The position numbers and the translations under genes were made by a program. This document shows, piece after piece, positions 18,267 through 27,509 of a DNA stretch of 64,000 nt. A model generated the notes under the pieces. That model was not told the DNA's origin and ran no database searches. It saw only the letters and a list, made by a program, of their open reading frames with translations. Position 1 is the first letter of the stretch. Each line of letters starts with the position of its first letter. The stretch comes from Bacillaceae bacterium SAS-127. GTDB lineage: Bacteria; Bacillota; Bacilli; Bacillales; Domibacillaceae. The DNA lies in assembly GCA_002261155.1 (NCBI GenBank), contig NKXN01000045.1, forward strand, positions 104,580 to 168,579, in the 5' to 3' direction.

Positions 18267-18477
18267 CCTGACCCTCTCCTATGTCTATTTTCCCCAAAAG
18301 ATGAACACGACGATAAAACTCCTCCATCCGCTTTCTCACTTCCTCCTCCGACTCACGAACGAGAAATTTTTTTCCATTAGAAAGCGTAATTGTCGTATCT
18401 GGAAAGCTTTCCACCATCTCAATATAAATAGCATTCAATAAAAAGGATTTGCCATTCAATCTCGTCACATTGATCAA
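18256..18477 (-). CDS. swrD: FlbD-family protein SwrD (YlzI)
   Basis: 73 residues of the FlbD family (VTRLNGKSFLLNAIYIEMVE, then PDTTITLSNGKKFLVRES). In B. subtilis SwrD raises flagellar motor power and swarming, probably through the stators. The start is a TTG at 18477 with no Shine-Dalgarno sequence in the seven bases before it. Instead a very strong stem-loop lies there, with GGGGAGGGG on its far side. The only other in-frame start nearby is GTG at codon 4. It sits between the hook gene and fliL. Confidence 0.9.
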   Translation of the reverse strand: MINVTRLNGKSFLLNAIYIEMVESFPDTTITLSNGKKFLVRESEEEVRKRMEEFYRRVHLLGKIDIGEGQDGD

Positions 18478-18484
18478 TATAATT

Positions 18485-18521
18485 CAGGGTTGAAGCGACA
18501 CTCCAACCCTGGCCCCTCCCC
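18485..18521 (-). promoter_or_regulatory. Shine-Dalgarno and hairpin before swrD
   Basis: On the minus strand GGGGAGGGG (18521-18513) is followed by an 11-bp stem with a 5-base loop (18511-18485; CAGGGTTGGAG with CTTCAACCCTG, one G-U), then seven bases and the TTG start. If the stem folds, the ribosome binding site is brought to roughly 10 bases from the start codon; unfolded it is about 37 away. No T-run follows, so termination is unlikely. Confidence 0.7.
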
Positions 18522-18540
18522 TATGTGTAAAAATTATCTA

Positions 18541-19359
18541 TTATCGTTTTAAATTAACTAATTCTTGTAAAATTTCATCAGACGTCGTGATAATACGTGT
18601 GTTTGCTTGGAACCCACGCTGCGCAACGATCATTTCAGTAAACTCTTCAGAAAGATCGACGTTGGACATTTCTAGTGTACCAGGAGCGAGTGTACCAGCG
18701 CCTCCTGTTCCTGGTGCAGTAAGAGTAGCAGGTGCATCACCAGAGTTTGCAGTCGGAGTGAAGAGGTTTCCACCTATTTTTTGCAATCCATTTGGATTAA
18801 CGAACTTCACAACTGCGACTGTTTGTGAAGTATCTGTAGTATTATCATCATATTTAATAGTTACTACTCCATCCTGACCAATGCTAATACTTTCGGCTTT
18901 TTTCCCATTTGTTACAGCTGGTTCTTTAAGAGTAATATTATTTCCGTCAGTGCCTTGGACAAATAATCCATCACTATTAACAAGGTTTCCCTCTTTGTCA
19001 AGATTAAAATTGCCTGCTCTTGTGTAATATGGAACACCATTATCCTCAACTACGAAAAATCCATCTCCTGTGATAGATAAGTCTAGAGCAAAGTTCGTTG
19101 TCTGAGTTGAACCTTCAGTATGTACTGTATCAATAGCACCTAACTGTACCCCTAACCCTACTTGCATAGGGTTTGTTCCCCCACGTGCCGCTCCAGGGGC
19201 AGAAGCACCTGAAAGGTTTTGACTAATCATATCTTTAAAAATCACACGTCCTTTTTTAAATCCATACGTATTGACATTCGCAATATTATTCCCAATTACA
19301 TCTAGTTTCGTTTGAAAACCTTTCATTCCACTAATTCCTGAGTACATAGAGCGTAGCAT
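18541..19359 (-). CDS. flgE: Flagellar hook protein FlgE (older name FlgG)
   Basis: 272 residues. The N-terminal rod/hook signature (SMYSGISGMKGFQTKLDVIG, then NNIANVNTYGFK) and the C-terminal coiled-coil end (SNVDLSEEFTEMIVAQRGFQ) are present, with a Gly/Thr-rich variable middle. In B. subtilis the gene at this place, after flgD, encodes the hook subunit, although its size resembles distal-rod FlgG and older annotations use that name. It is exported before the FlhB switch. Confidence 0.93.
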   Translation of the reverse strand: MLRSMYSGISGMKGFQTKLDVIGNNIANVNTYGFKKGRVIFKDMISQNLSGASAPGAARGGTNPMQVGLGVQLGAIDTVHTEGSTQTTNFALDLSITGDGFFVVEDNGVPYYTRAGNFNLDKEGNLVNSDGLFVQGTDGNNITLKEPAVTNGKKAESISIGQDGVVTIKYDDNTTDTSQTVAVVKFVNPNGLQKIGGNLFTPTANSGDAPATLTAPGTGGAGTLAPGTLEMSNVDLSEEFTEMIVAQRGFQANTRIITTSDEILQELVNLKR

Positions 19360-19406
19360 AATTGAATTTCTCCTTTCGATTTTCGAAATGTTTTTTAGTT
19401 TCGTGT

Positions 19407-20060
19407 TTATTCAATTTTTGTTAACGCAGATGAAGAGATTTTTTCACCATTGTCTAAATGGAGCCAAATGGTGCCATCTTTAATCGATACGGATTGAACG
19501 CTTGCCGTTTGTTCAGCCCCCTCTTTTTCCCATGTCACTTTACGACCGATTAGCTGACTGGCTTCAACAAGTGAATTACCACCTAAACTAGCTCCAGCTC
19601 CGCCTTTTATTTCAGAAATGTTGCCCGGTTCTAGCTTAGTACCATCCGCCAGCGTAAACTCGACACCACCATCTTTAAACTGAACGGAAACAATTTTGCC
19701 TGTTCCTTCTGTGACAATAGGCTCAGGTTTTGTACCGTCTTCGCTAGGCTCTTTATTCTCTTCAATTTTATGCCACTTAACTTCTTTACCGACAAACGAA
19801 TTATAGCTAATCATTTGCGAAGAATATTGAACTTGAGCCATTTGATTGATAGCTGCTGTCATCTGTACTTGTTGTTCAAGGGACGAGAAGGTAGCCATTT
19901 GTGCGATAAAATCTTTATCTTCCATCGGACTTAATGGGTCTTGGTTTTGCAGTTGAACCATTAGTATTTTCAGAAATTCATCTTTTCCAAGACTGCTATT
20001 TCCTGTCTTTCTTTCATTCGACTTATCGGGTAAATAGTAACTTGAATCGATTTTGGTCAT
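19407..20060 (-). CDS. flgD: Hook assembly scaffold FlgD
   Basis: 217 residues. The N-terminal export and capping domain shows the family core LGKDEFLKILMVQLQNQDPL followed by SPMEDKDFIAQMATFSSLEQ. The C-terminal part has Tudor-like strands (VSVQFKDGGVEFTLADGTKL) with an apparent duplication (VQSVSIKDGTIWLHLDNGEK). FlgD forms the cap for hook polymerisation. It is followed by flgE and preceded by fliK, both working in hook building. Confidence 0.93.
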   Translation of the reverse strand: MTKIDSSYYLPDKSNERKTGNSSLGKDEFLKILMVQLQNQDPLSPMEDKDFIAQMATFSSLEQQVQMTAAINQMAQVQYSSQMISYNSFVGKEVKWHKIEENKEPSEDGTKPEPIVTEGTGKIVSVQFKDGGVEFTLADGTKLEPGNISEIKGGAGASLGGNSLVEASQLIGRKVTWEKEGAEQTASVQSVSIKDGTIWLHLDNGEKISSSALTKIE

Positions 20061-20068
20061 ACGATCGC

Positions 20069-21301
20069 TTAAACCTCCATATTTTCTAGTACATCTTTAA
20101 ATTGCTCTACCGGTTGATCTTCAGTTTCTTCTTGTTGTTGTGACTGTTGCTGCTCACGCTTCGTCTGTTGTTCCTGCTGAGATGAACGATCAAACTTTTG
20201 AGGGTCTGCTTGGCTATGAGCTAACTCAATTTTGTCTACTGTGATATTTTGTTGATTAAAAGCTTGTTTTAAGCTATGGACATGCTGTTCAAACAAGTCC
20301 TTCACCATAGAAGTCGAAGAAAGAATCTTCGCTGTCATCACACCATTTTGCTGTAATAACTCAATTCTTAAGCTACCGAGTTGCTCCGGATAAAGCTTAA
20401 TCAGCAACCGATTGCCATTTGGTGTCTTCATTAAGTTGGAATTATTAAGAATTTGTGAAAACTTTTCAATAAACTGTTCCATATTCATCGGTTTCGGGTT
20501 GGTTGGCACCATCATTGTAAAGGATTCTACTTTTGATAGTGGTTGAAAAATCGATTGAAGAACTATTCCTTCTTTAGGCATGGTTTGATTGGTTTTGGCA
20601 ATAGCAGGCGGTGGTTGCTCCCCGCTTACCTGTTGATAATTTTTAAATGCCTGTTGTAAAACACCCTCTAATTTACTTGAAAGTTGTTTCAACATATTTT
20701 TTAATGCTTGTTGTTGTTCTTGAACGGTGACATTGCTATCTGCCTTTTCACCAAATAACTCCCAAATCTTTGCTGCTTGCAATAATGTATGAACTAATTT
20801 CCCCTCACCTTTAGGCCAATCGTCTGGAGGAGTCATAGTTAACAACTGGATCATATTGAGTAGTTGACTCATATCTGTTAAGCTTTCTACGCCTTTAGAA
20901 GTATTCTCGTTCATCAGTTCTTGTCCTACTTCGGCGTTTTCACTCACCCCATTGGTGAGCTGCTTCATCAGCTTCGCAATTACGCTTTGTAACTCAGTTG
21001 CATTCATTCCTAGAAAAAGAGCTACTTCTTCGAAAGACGGCATTTTCCCATCAGACATCCACTCTTTCGCTATTTTCTTCACCCCAGGAGGCATATCCGC
21101 TAACTCGTCTATGTTTTTCGCAGAGATGAGTTGTTTGATTGCTTCTAATAACTGTGATGTTGCATTGGGCATCGTTGTACTAGCTTGACTTGCTTCGGCG
21201 CTTAACATTGATTGGAATGTGGCTCCTAGTCCTGCTTGCTTAGGTAATGTAGTTTGATTTGTCTGCAAGCCCCCAAAAAATATATTTCCTACATCTATCA
21301 T
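20069..21301 (-). CDS. fliK: Hook-length control protein FliK
   Basis: 410 residues, poorly conserved over most of its length, as is normal for this ruler protein. The C-terminal domain that contacts FlhB is recognisable (RLLIKLYPEQLGSLRIELLQ, then QNGVMTAKIL). The end is a Gln/Glu-rich tail. It measures hook length and triggers the FlhB specificity switch. A distant paralogue, YlqG, is encoded at 39916. Confidence 0.92.
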   Translation of the reverse strand: MIDVGNIFFGGLQTNQTTLPKQAGLGATFQSMLSAEASQASTTMPNATSQLLEAIKQLISAKNIDELADMPPGVKKIAKEWMSDGKMPSFEEVALFLGMNATELQSVIAKLMKQLTNGVSENAEVGQELMNENTSKGVESLTDMSQLLNMIQLLTMTPPDDWPKGEGKLVHTLLQAAKIWELFGEKADSNVTVQEQQQALKNMLKQLSSKLEGVLQQAFKNYQQVSGEQPPPAIAKTNQTMPKEGIVLQSIFQPLSKVESFTMMVPTNPKPMNMEQFIEKFSQILNNSNLMKTPNGNRLLIKLYPEQLGSLRIELLQQNGVMTAKILSSTSMVKDLFEQHVHSLKQAFNQQNITVDKIELAHSQADPQKFDRSSQQEQQTKREQQQSQQQEETEDQPVEQFKDVLENMEV

Positions 21302-21329
21302 CTTTTTGTCACCTCTATGTATTTCTTTC

Positions 21330-21965
21330 TCATTGAGTGAGCATTTTTGTATATTTTGCAGCTGTTTCCGGCGGGAGCTTCTCTAAGATTTGAGCTTGTT
21401 TGTCTATGCTCATCGCTGAAATAATATTAATCGCTTCTTTATCAGATAAATTTACGATGATATTAGCGATGTTCTTCGGTGCCATTGATTCATATGTATC
21501 TATCAACGGGTTATCCTCTTTATCATCTGGTTTGTTTTTACCCTTTGGCTGACCATCTTTACTACCCTCTTGTTGTTTTTGCTGTTGTTCCAACTCAACC
21601 TCTAATCGATCTTTTTCAGTTGACAGCTTCTCAACTTCCTGTTTAGAAGCTTCGAGTTTTTTTTGTAATTTCTCAACTTCTGCTTTTTGATCTTCCACTT
21701 CTGCCTGTAATGAAACTAGCCGATTCTTCGCTATTTTCTCATCCTTCGATGCTTCACTATCAACCATCGAAGACACACCAGGAATGCTTGCACCAAGCTC
21801 CTTCGCCTTATCAAAGATATTTACACCAGCGACTGTCATAACAATGAGCGCGACTGTTATTGCAAACAGAATAGGAATCACAATAGCAAAAAGAAACCAT
21901 TGTAGTTTGCCTGCTTTATTTCCTTTTTCTTGTCCCACGTTTTCTTTTTTCTTTTTTCGTGCCAT
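21330..21965 (-). CDS. ylxF: Flagellar operon membrane protein YlxF (MotE-like)
   Basis: About 211 residues: a Lys-rich N-terminus, one membrane helix (about 22-45), a long coiled coil (about 75-145), a charged low-complexity linker, and a C-terminal MgtE-N-like domain (MAPKNIANIIVNLSDKEAIN, then IISAMSIDKQAQILEKLPPE). This matches B. subtilis YlxF between fliJ and fliK, and resembles MotE, a chaperone of periplasmic stator parts in other bacteria. The frame opens at GTG 21977, but an AGGTGAG site favours ATG 21965. Confidence 0.88.
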   Translation of the reverse strand: MARKKKKENVGQEKGNKAGKLQWFLFAIVIPILFAITVALIVMTVAGVNIFDKAKELGASIPGVSSMVDSEASKDEKIAKNRLVSLQAEVEDQKAEVEKLQKKLEASKQEVEKLSTEKDRLEVELEQQQKQQEGSKDGQPKGKNKPDDKEDNPLIDTYESMAPKNIANIIVNLSDKEAINIISAMSIDKQAQILEKLPPETAAKYTKMLTQ

Positions 21966-21977
21966 AATCGCTCTCAC

Positions 21978-22424
21978 CTAATTTCTTTGGTTCATAAATT
22001 GAATCGTTGAAATTTCATCCATTTGATGTTGTTCCATCACAAGCAAACTTGCATTAAATTTTTGAAAATCTTTTTCTTTCATTTTCTCGTATTTCTTCAC
22101 TTCAATATTTCTTTCCTGTAATTGCTGTTCGCACCACTGCATTTTATTACGCGCACGAATAACAATTTGCTGTTGAAAAGAGATCGTTTGTTCAAGATTG
22201 GAAACAAATTGTTGATAATGCTGAACTTCGTATATTGAAAAACCACTAACCATCTTCGTTTCTTGATGATCGATTAATTCTTCTTTTTTCTTTAAAAGTG
22301 TATAGAGCTTTTCAGCAGCTTCCTCAAATCTCTTCATCGCTTCCATATAACTATTTTGCATTTCCTCTTTTTCTTGTTCTCTCAGCTGCAATATTTTTTC
22401 AAATTTATAGTGATAAGCTCCCAT
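21978..22424 (-). CDS. fliJ: Flagellar export chaperone FliJ
   Basis: 148 residues, almost entirely a two-helix antiparallel coiled coil rich in Glu, Lys and Gln. FliJ is the central stalk-like component of the FliI ATPase ring and escorts chaperones. The start shares one base with the fliI stop, so translation is coupled. Identification rests on coiled-coil form, length and the fliH-fliI-fliJ order. Confidence 0.93.
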   Translation of the reverse strand: MGAYHYKFEKILQLREQEKEEMQNSYMEAMKRFEEAAEKLYTLLKKKEELIDHQETKMVSGFSIYEVQHYQQFVSNLEQTISFQQQIVIRARNKMQWCEQQLQERNIEVKKYEKMKEKDFQKFNASLLVMEQHQMDEISTIQFMNQRN

Positions 22425-23749
22425 TATAACTCTCCTTTTTCAGCTAACTGAATGAGGGATTGAATGCTATTGTCTAACGTCACTTTTTCTTCCGTTTGCT
22501 GCTTTAAAAACGAGAGGATCTTCGGATAATACTCAATGGCTCGGTCAATTTCAGCAGATGACCCTTTTTTGTATGCACCGATATTGATCAAGTCTTCTGA
22601 ATTCAAGTATGTACTCATCAATTCTCTTATCGTTATGGCTGCTTGTTTATGCTCTTTGGATGCTAAATGGCTCATCAATCGACTGATACTTTTTAAGACA
22701 TTAATAGCTGGATATTGCCCTTTATTGGCTAGTTCTCGATCTAGGACAATATGACCATCCAAAATTCCACGAACGGCATCGGCGATCGGTTCATTCATAT
22801 CATCCCCATCTACTAAGACCGTATAAAAAGCAGTAATTGTGCCATGATGATTCGTTCCTGTTCGTTCAAGCAACTTAGGCATAATCGCAAACACAGAAGG
22901 GGTATATCCTTTCGTAGCTGGAGGTTCTCCGACCGCTAAGCCTACTTCCCGTTGTGCCATGGCAACGCGAGTCACAGAGTCCATCATTAACATGACGTTT
23001 AATCCTTTATCTCGAAAATATTCAGCAATAGCTGTTGCCGTAAATGCTCCTTTAATTCTCATTAACGCAGGTTGATCAGAAGTAGCAGCGACGATGATGG
23101 AGCGAGCGCGCCCCTCAGGACCAAGATCTCTTTCAACAAATTCACGGACCTCTCTTCCGCGCTCTCCGATTAAAGCAATCACGTTAATGTCTGCATTTGT
23201 ATTTCTAGCAATCATTCCGAGTAAGGTACTTTTTCCGACACCGCTTCCGGCAAATATCCCTATCCGTTGCCCTTTACCAACCGTCAATAAACTATCAATC
23301 GCCCTAACTCCCACTTCCAATTTCTCACTAATAGGTGGCCTACTTAGAGGATTGGGTGGTTTTTTTTCTGTCCCAACTGTTGTCAATGATTTCGGAAAAG
23401 TTGTCCCATCTAAAGGTTCTCCCATAGAGTCAATAACTTTTCCTATTAAAGCGGGACCTACTTTCACTTCAAGCGATCGACCTGAATTCTCAACTAAGCT
23501 TCCAGGAGAAATATCATTAATATCTCCATAAGGCATTAAAACGACCATTTCTTCTTTAAATCCGATCACTTCTGCTAGAATAAACGTCTTAGGTTTATCC
23601 TCTTTATTTGGATAAATATAACAAACATCGCCAATTGAAGCTTTTGGGCCTTGGGATTCAATCATAAGTCCTACCACTCGCTTGATCCGACCGTATCTCT
23701 TATATGTATCTAATTGTTCCAATTTTGATGACAATGCCATTATATTCAC
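22424..23749 (-). CDS. fliI: Flagellar export ATPase FliI
   Basis: 441 residues, related to the F1 beta subunit. Walker A is GIFAGSGVGKSTLLGMIARN and Walker B VMLMMDSVTRVAMAQREVGL; the family segment PSVFAIMPKLLERTG is intact. It powers unfolding and entry of flagellar substrates. The start is GTG at 23749, overlapping the fliH stop by 4 bases; ATG at 23740 is an alternative. Confidence 0.97.
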   Translation of the reverse strand: MNIMALSSKLEQLDTYKRYGRIKRVVGLMIESQGPKASIGDVCYIYPNKEDKPKTFILAEVIGFKEEMVVLMPYGDINDISPGSLVENSGRSLEVKVGPALIGKVIDSMGEPLDGTTFPKSLTTVGTEKKPPNPLSRPPISEKLEVGVRAIDSLLTVGKGQRIGIFAGSGVGKSTLLGMIARNTNADINVIALIGERGREVREFVERDLGPEGRARSIIVAATSDQPALMRIKGAFTATAIAEYFRDKGLNVMLMMDSVTRVAMAQREVGLAVGEPPATKGYTPSVFAIMPKLLERTGTNHHGTITAFYTVLVDGDDMNEPIADAVRGILDGHIVLDRELANKGQYPAINVLKSISRLMSHLASKEHKQAAITIRELMSTYLNSEDLINIGAYKKGSSAEIDRAIEYYPKILSFLKQQTEEKVTLDNSIQSLIQLAEKGEL

Positions 23750-24540
23750 TGTTCTTCACCTTCAAGAAGTTCAAATAGTTGTGTTCTTAGCTGCCATAGT
23801 TGACTATCAATGCCTACATCAATTCTTCCTTGTTTCGTGTCGATATAGCAGCTATTTTCTTCAAGCTCTTCATTTGGATAAACGTACATAAGAGTATCGA
23901 CAGGAAACATCGCTTCAAGCTCTGCCTTTTGGTCAACAACAAGCGGATAATGAACAGGATGAACATGAATTTGGATTTCTTTTTGATCATATACTTCCTT
24001 CAATGCTTGTTGTAAAACAGGAAGAAACATATCTGGTTGCTCCTGTAACACCTGTCCTAAAATTTTCTCAGCTGTTTGCATCGCTAAATGTAATATCGTC
24101 TTTTCTGCTTGTTGGACATTATTTTGATACTCTAGTTGTGAACTAGCTACCGCTTGTTTAGCTGCTTCGATTAACTGTTCATATTCGCTGTAGCCCAATT
24201 GTCGACCTTCTTGATGGCCACTTGCTACACCTTCTTCATGAGCTTTCTCTATTAACAGCTTTCTTTCTTCATTCCACGCTTGTCTTTCTTCGTTCACTTG
24301 CGCTCTAATTTCTTCGCTTTCTTCTCTAGCTTTTTGGATTATTGAATCAGCTTCTATATAAACCTTATCTAATTGCTTCTGCTTTTCTGCTTCTAATAAA
24401 GCCTTTTGATTGCTTGCTTCTTTTTTCTGTTCTTCTATCAATTCTTGCTCTGATTGAATGACTTTTATTTTGATCGTTTTTTGAGGTTCGCTTAGCATTT
24501 CTGTTCTTTGAGATTTAATCAGTCTAGACAATGATGTCAT
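23746..24540 (-). CDS. fliH: Flagellar export ATPase regulator FliH
   Basis: About 264 residues. A long Gln/Glu/Lys-rich coiled coil (about 25-110) is followed by a C-terminal vacuolar-E-subunit-like domain (TAEKILGQVLQEQPDMFLPV). FliH binds FliI and regulates it. The start is uncertain: GTG 24552, ATG 24540 and TTG 24531 are all in frame, and the GGAGGAG site lies between the first two, fitting best with TTG or ATG. It overlaps the end of fliG. Confidence 0.92.
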   Translation of the reverse strand: MTSLSRLIKSQRTEMLSEPQKTIKIKVIQSEQELIEEQKKEASNQKALLEAEKQKQLDKVYIEADSIIQKAREESEEIRAQVNEERQAWNEERKLLIEKAHEEGVASGHQEGRQLGYSEYEQLIEAAKQAVASSQLEYQNNVQQAEKTILHLAMQTAEKILGQVLQEQPDMFLPVLQQALKEVYDQKEIQIHVHPVHYPLVVDQKAELEAMFPVDTLMYVYPNEELEENSCYIDTKQGRIDVGIDSQLWQLRTQLFELLEGEEQ

Positions 24541-25537
24541 CTCCTCCGCCACGCGCGATGATAATTTCCCCAGCTTCTTCTAGTCTACGAATCGTAGCTA
24601 CAATGCGGGATTGAGATTCTTCTACATCGCGGAGACGCACAGGCCCCATATATTCCATCTCTTCTTTGAACGTATCTACCATCCGTTTAGACATATTACG
24701 GAATACAACATCCTTCACTTCTTCACTAGACACCTTCAGCGAAAGCAATAGATCTTCATTCTCACAGTCACGGATAACACGCTGAATCGATCTGTTATCC
24801 AATGTAACGATATCTTCAAAGACAAACATCCGCTTCTTGATCTCTTCTGCGAGCTCTGGATCTTGAATTTCCAATGCATCCAAAATTGTTTTCTCTGTGG
24901 CTCGATCGACTCCATTTAACACTTCTACAACTGCCTCTACGCCACCTGTTTGTGTGTAATCTTGTGTGACAGTTGCGCTTAGCTTCCTCTCAAGAATCGA
25001 CTCCACTTCATTAATAATTTCAGGTGATGTGCTATCCATAATCGCTATCCTTTTGGCAATATCCGCCTGCACCTCTTGAGGCAATTCAGATAGAATTTGA
25101 CCTGCTTGTTGTGGATCCAAATAAGATAAAATCAATGCAATTGTTTGTGGATGTTCATTTTGAATAAAGTTCAATATTTGATTCGCATCCGCTTTCCTTG
25201 CAAAATCAAACGGTCTTACTTGCAAAGATGAGGTCAATCGATTAATAATTGCTTGCGCTTGGTCTTGACCAAGCGCTTTCTCCAACACTGTTTTCGCATA
25301 GCCAATTCCACCTTGGCTAATATAATCTTGAGCAAGGGCAATATTATGAAATTCATCAAATACTTCTTCTTTTATTTCTGATTCAACCTTTTTAACACCC
25401 GAAATTTCGAGAGTTAAACGTTCAATTTCTTCCTCAGATAAATGTTTGTAAACTGACGCCGATACGTCAGGGCCAAGAGAAATGAGAAGTATGGCTGCTT
25501 TTTGTTTACCTGTCAATTTTTTATCTCTAACGACCAC
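24524..25537 (-). CDS. fliG: Flagellar motor switch protein FliG
   Basis: 337 residues (B. subtilis 338). The N-terminal FliF-binding domain, the armadillo-like middle (NEHPQTIALILSYLDPQQAG), and the C-terminal torque helix with alternating charges (ENEDLLLSLKVSSEEVKDVV) are complete. It couples stator force to the rotor. The start is GTG with an AGGAGGG site upstream. Confidence 0.97.
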   Translation of the reverse strand: MVVRDKKLTGKQKAAILLISLGPDVSASVYKHLSEEEIERLTLEISGVKKVESEIKEEVFDEFHNIALAQDYISQGGIGYAKTVLEKALGQDQAQAIINRLTSSLQVRPFDFARKADANQILNFIQNEHPQTIALILSYLDPQQAGQILSELPQEVQADIAKRIAIMDSTSPEIINEVESILERKLSATVTQDYTQTGGVEAVVEVLNGVDRATEKTILDALEIQDPELAEEIKKRMFVFEDIVTLDNRSIQRVIRDCENEDLLLSLKVSSEEVKDVVFRNMSKRMVDTFKEEMEYMGPVRLRDVEESQSRIVATIRRLEEAGEIIIARGGGDDIIV

Positions 25538-25549
25538 TTCTAATCCCTC

Positions 25550-27136
25550 CTAATCCTCTGATAACCACGATCGCAACAACTTGGCGAATTCTTCTGGTTT
25601 GGCTTTTGCCATTTTCTCTAATTGTTTTCTTTTTATAGATCCTTCATCTGTTACTTCTTCAATGTCAGCAATCGATTCAAGGATCTCTAACTCTTCTAAT
25701 TCTTCCTCATTCTCGTCTTCATTTCTACGAGATCGAATCATTAAGAAAACTAGTAAGCCAATGACAACTAGTAAAATCCCACCAATAACATACGCCCACC
25801 ATGGTAATAACGGCTGCGTCTTCTCTTCAAAGTCAACCTTTCCATTGAATGGTTGAACAGAAACAGCGATCTTATTCTCTAAATCTTGATCGGTCAACTC
25901 CGCACCGTACCCTTTGTCAATAGATGTGCGCACGATTGTTCCGAGCATTTGCTGAATGTCATCTACTCGCTCTTGCGGAAGTGATTCTGGATCGTTAGCC
26001 TTAGGTGGTTCTACCATAACTTGGATACCTAAATCTCTTATTTTATAAGGACTTTCCGTAATCACTTTTCGAATTCGATTTACTTCATTGTTAATCGTTT
26101 CTTCTGTTCGTTCATAATCACCAGACTCACCGGCTCCTTGCATGTAAGTAGAACCGAGAGCATCAGCAGGGTCCTCTCCTTGAGGAACACCACCGGCAGC
26201 AGCTCCATTACCAGTAAATGTTTCTGTAATCCTTTGAGCGCTAATTTGAATTCCTTCCATATTGTCTTCATCCACAGGCGTAACAAGATTTTCCTCTCGT
26301 TTTTCTTGTGTAAAATCAATATCTGCTGTGACGGATGCGACCACTTTTCCTTGCCCCATTAATGTGCCAAGCATACTTTGAACTTGACGTTGAATATCAC
26401 GTTCAATTTGTCTTTTCACATCCATTTGCTGAACAAGACTATTTCCAGACAATGAGCTACCATTTTGAATATCAAAGTACTCAAAGTTTTGATTCATAAT
26501 GACGATGTTTTCTGTTGGTAAATTCGGCACACTTTTAGACACTAAATGATATAAAGATTTAATTTGCTTTTCATCAAATTGGTACCCTGGTTCTGTACTT
26601 AAGACGACAGAAGCAGAGGCTTTCTCTCCGTTTTCCTTGATGAATACATCTTTTTCAGGAAGGGTAATCATTACCTTTGCGTCTTTGACCCCTTCAATTC
26701 CTGTCATGAGCTGAGCTAGCTCCGTCTGCATTGCATCGAGTTTCATAATATTAAACTCGTTGTCCGTCATACCAAAACCAGCATTTTCACTAAAAAAGCC
26801 ATAATCAATATTTCCTGATTTCGGAAGACCTTCAGCTGCTAAATCCACTTTTAATGTATCTACAGCTTCGTTCGGGACAAGAATTCCTGTTCCGCCTTCC
26901 GTAATCTCATATGTAACTCCTCGCCCATCTAGATTTTCTTTGATTGCTCCAATCTCAGTAGGGGAAAGATCACTATATAGTGGAACCATATCCTTTTTTG
27001 TTGCAAGAAGAACTGTTATTGTGATAGCCGCTACAAATAGCAAAAAAGCACCCATTCCGATCATCTTTTGCTTTTTTGTTCGACTGTTCCAGTACTCCTT
27101 CAAACTATTTATTTGCTGACTAAATTTATCACTCAT
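25550..27136 (-). CDS. fliF: Flagellar MS-ring protein FliF
   Basis: 528 residues (B. subtilis 536). Membrane helices near 24-44 and 445-468 flank the periplasmic ring-building domains. The C-terminal cytoplasmic end (KQLEKMAKAKPEEFAKLLRS) binds FliG. It is the founding structure of the basal body. GTG at 27139 or ATG at 27136 may start; the GGGGGA site does not decide. The next gene, fliG, encodes its direct partner. Confidence 0.97.
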   Translation of the reverse strand: MSDKFSQQINSLKEYWNSRTKKQKMIGMGAFLLFVAAITITVLLATKKDMVPLYSDLSPTEIGAIKENLDGRGVTYEITEGGTGILVPNEAVDTLKVDLAAEGLPKSGNIDYGFFSENAGFGMTDNEFNIMKLDAMQTELAQLMTGIEGVKDAKVMITLPEKDVFIKENGEKASASVVLSTEPGYQFDEKQIKSLYHLVSKSVPNLPTENIVIMNQNFEYFDIQNGSSLSGNSLVQQMDVKRQIERDIQRQVQSMLGTLMGQGKVVASVTADIDFTQEKREENLVTPVDEDNMEGIQISAQRITETFTGNGAAAGGVPQGEDPADALGSTYMQGAGESGDYERTEETINNEVNRIRKVITESPYKIRDLGIQVMVEPPKANDPESLPQERVDDIQQMLGTIVRTSIDKGYGAELTDQDLENKIAVSVQPFNGKVDFEEKTQPLLPWWAYVIGGILLVVIGLLVFLMIRSRRNEDENEEELEELEILESIADIEEVTDEGSIKRKQLEKMAKAKPEEFAKLLRSWLSED

Positions 27137-27186
27137 CACAATCCCCCGGTTATTTCACTACTAATTGCAAATTTTCTCGTATACTA

Positions 27187-27495
27187 TTACATTTGCATTC
27201 TCATGATCTCTTGATATGCTTCAACCACTTTGTTTCTTACTTCCATCGTAAATTGCATTGAGACACTCGCTTTTTGACTTGCAATAAGTACTTGATGAAG
27301 GTCGACATTTTCTCCGCGAATCAATTTATCTGTCATTTGTGTCGATTTTGTCTCTACTTTATTCAATTCATTAACTGAATCCTTCAGCATGCTAGCAAAA
27401 TTCTCTTGTGCTTCACTAGGAGACACTTTTGCGCTATTTTCTATCGCATTTGTTTTTATAAACGGGGATACTCCCTGAATTGATTCGATAGCCAC
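27187..27495 (-). CDS. fliE: MS-ring/rod adaptor FliE
   Basis: 102 residues. The C-terminal helical part (LHQVLIASQKASVSMQFTME followed by VRNKVVEAYQEIMRMQM) is the family signature. FliE connects the MS-ring to the rod. The frame opens at GTG 27504, but that codon overlaps the GGAGG site; the GTG at 27495 (AIESIQGVS) has 8-base spacing and is preferred. Confidence 0.95.
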   Translation of the reverse strand: MAIESIQGVSPFIKTNAIENSAKVSPSEAQENFASMLKDSVNELNKVETKSTQMTDKLIRGENVDLHQVLIASQKASVSMQFTMEVRNKVVEAYQEIMRMQM

Positions 27496-27509
27496 CTTAT
27501 TCACCTCCG

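Noticed and set aside
18485..18511. Hairpin before swrD as an intrinsic terminator
   Set aside because: No T-run follows the stem, and it is inside a continuous operon directly before a start codon.
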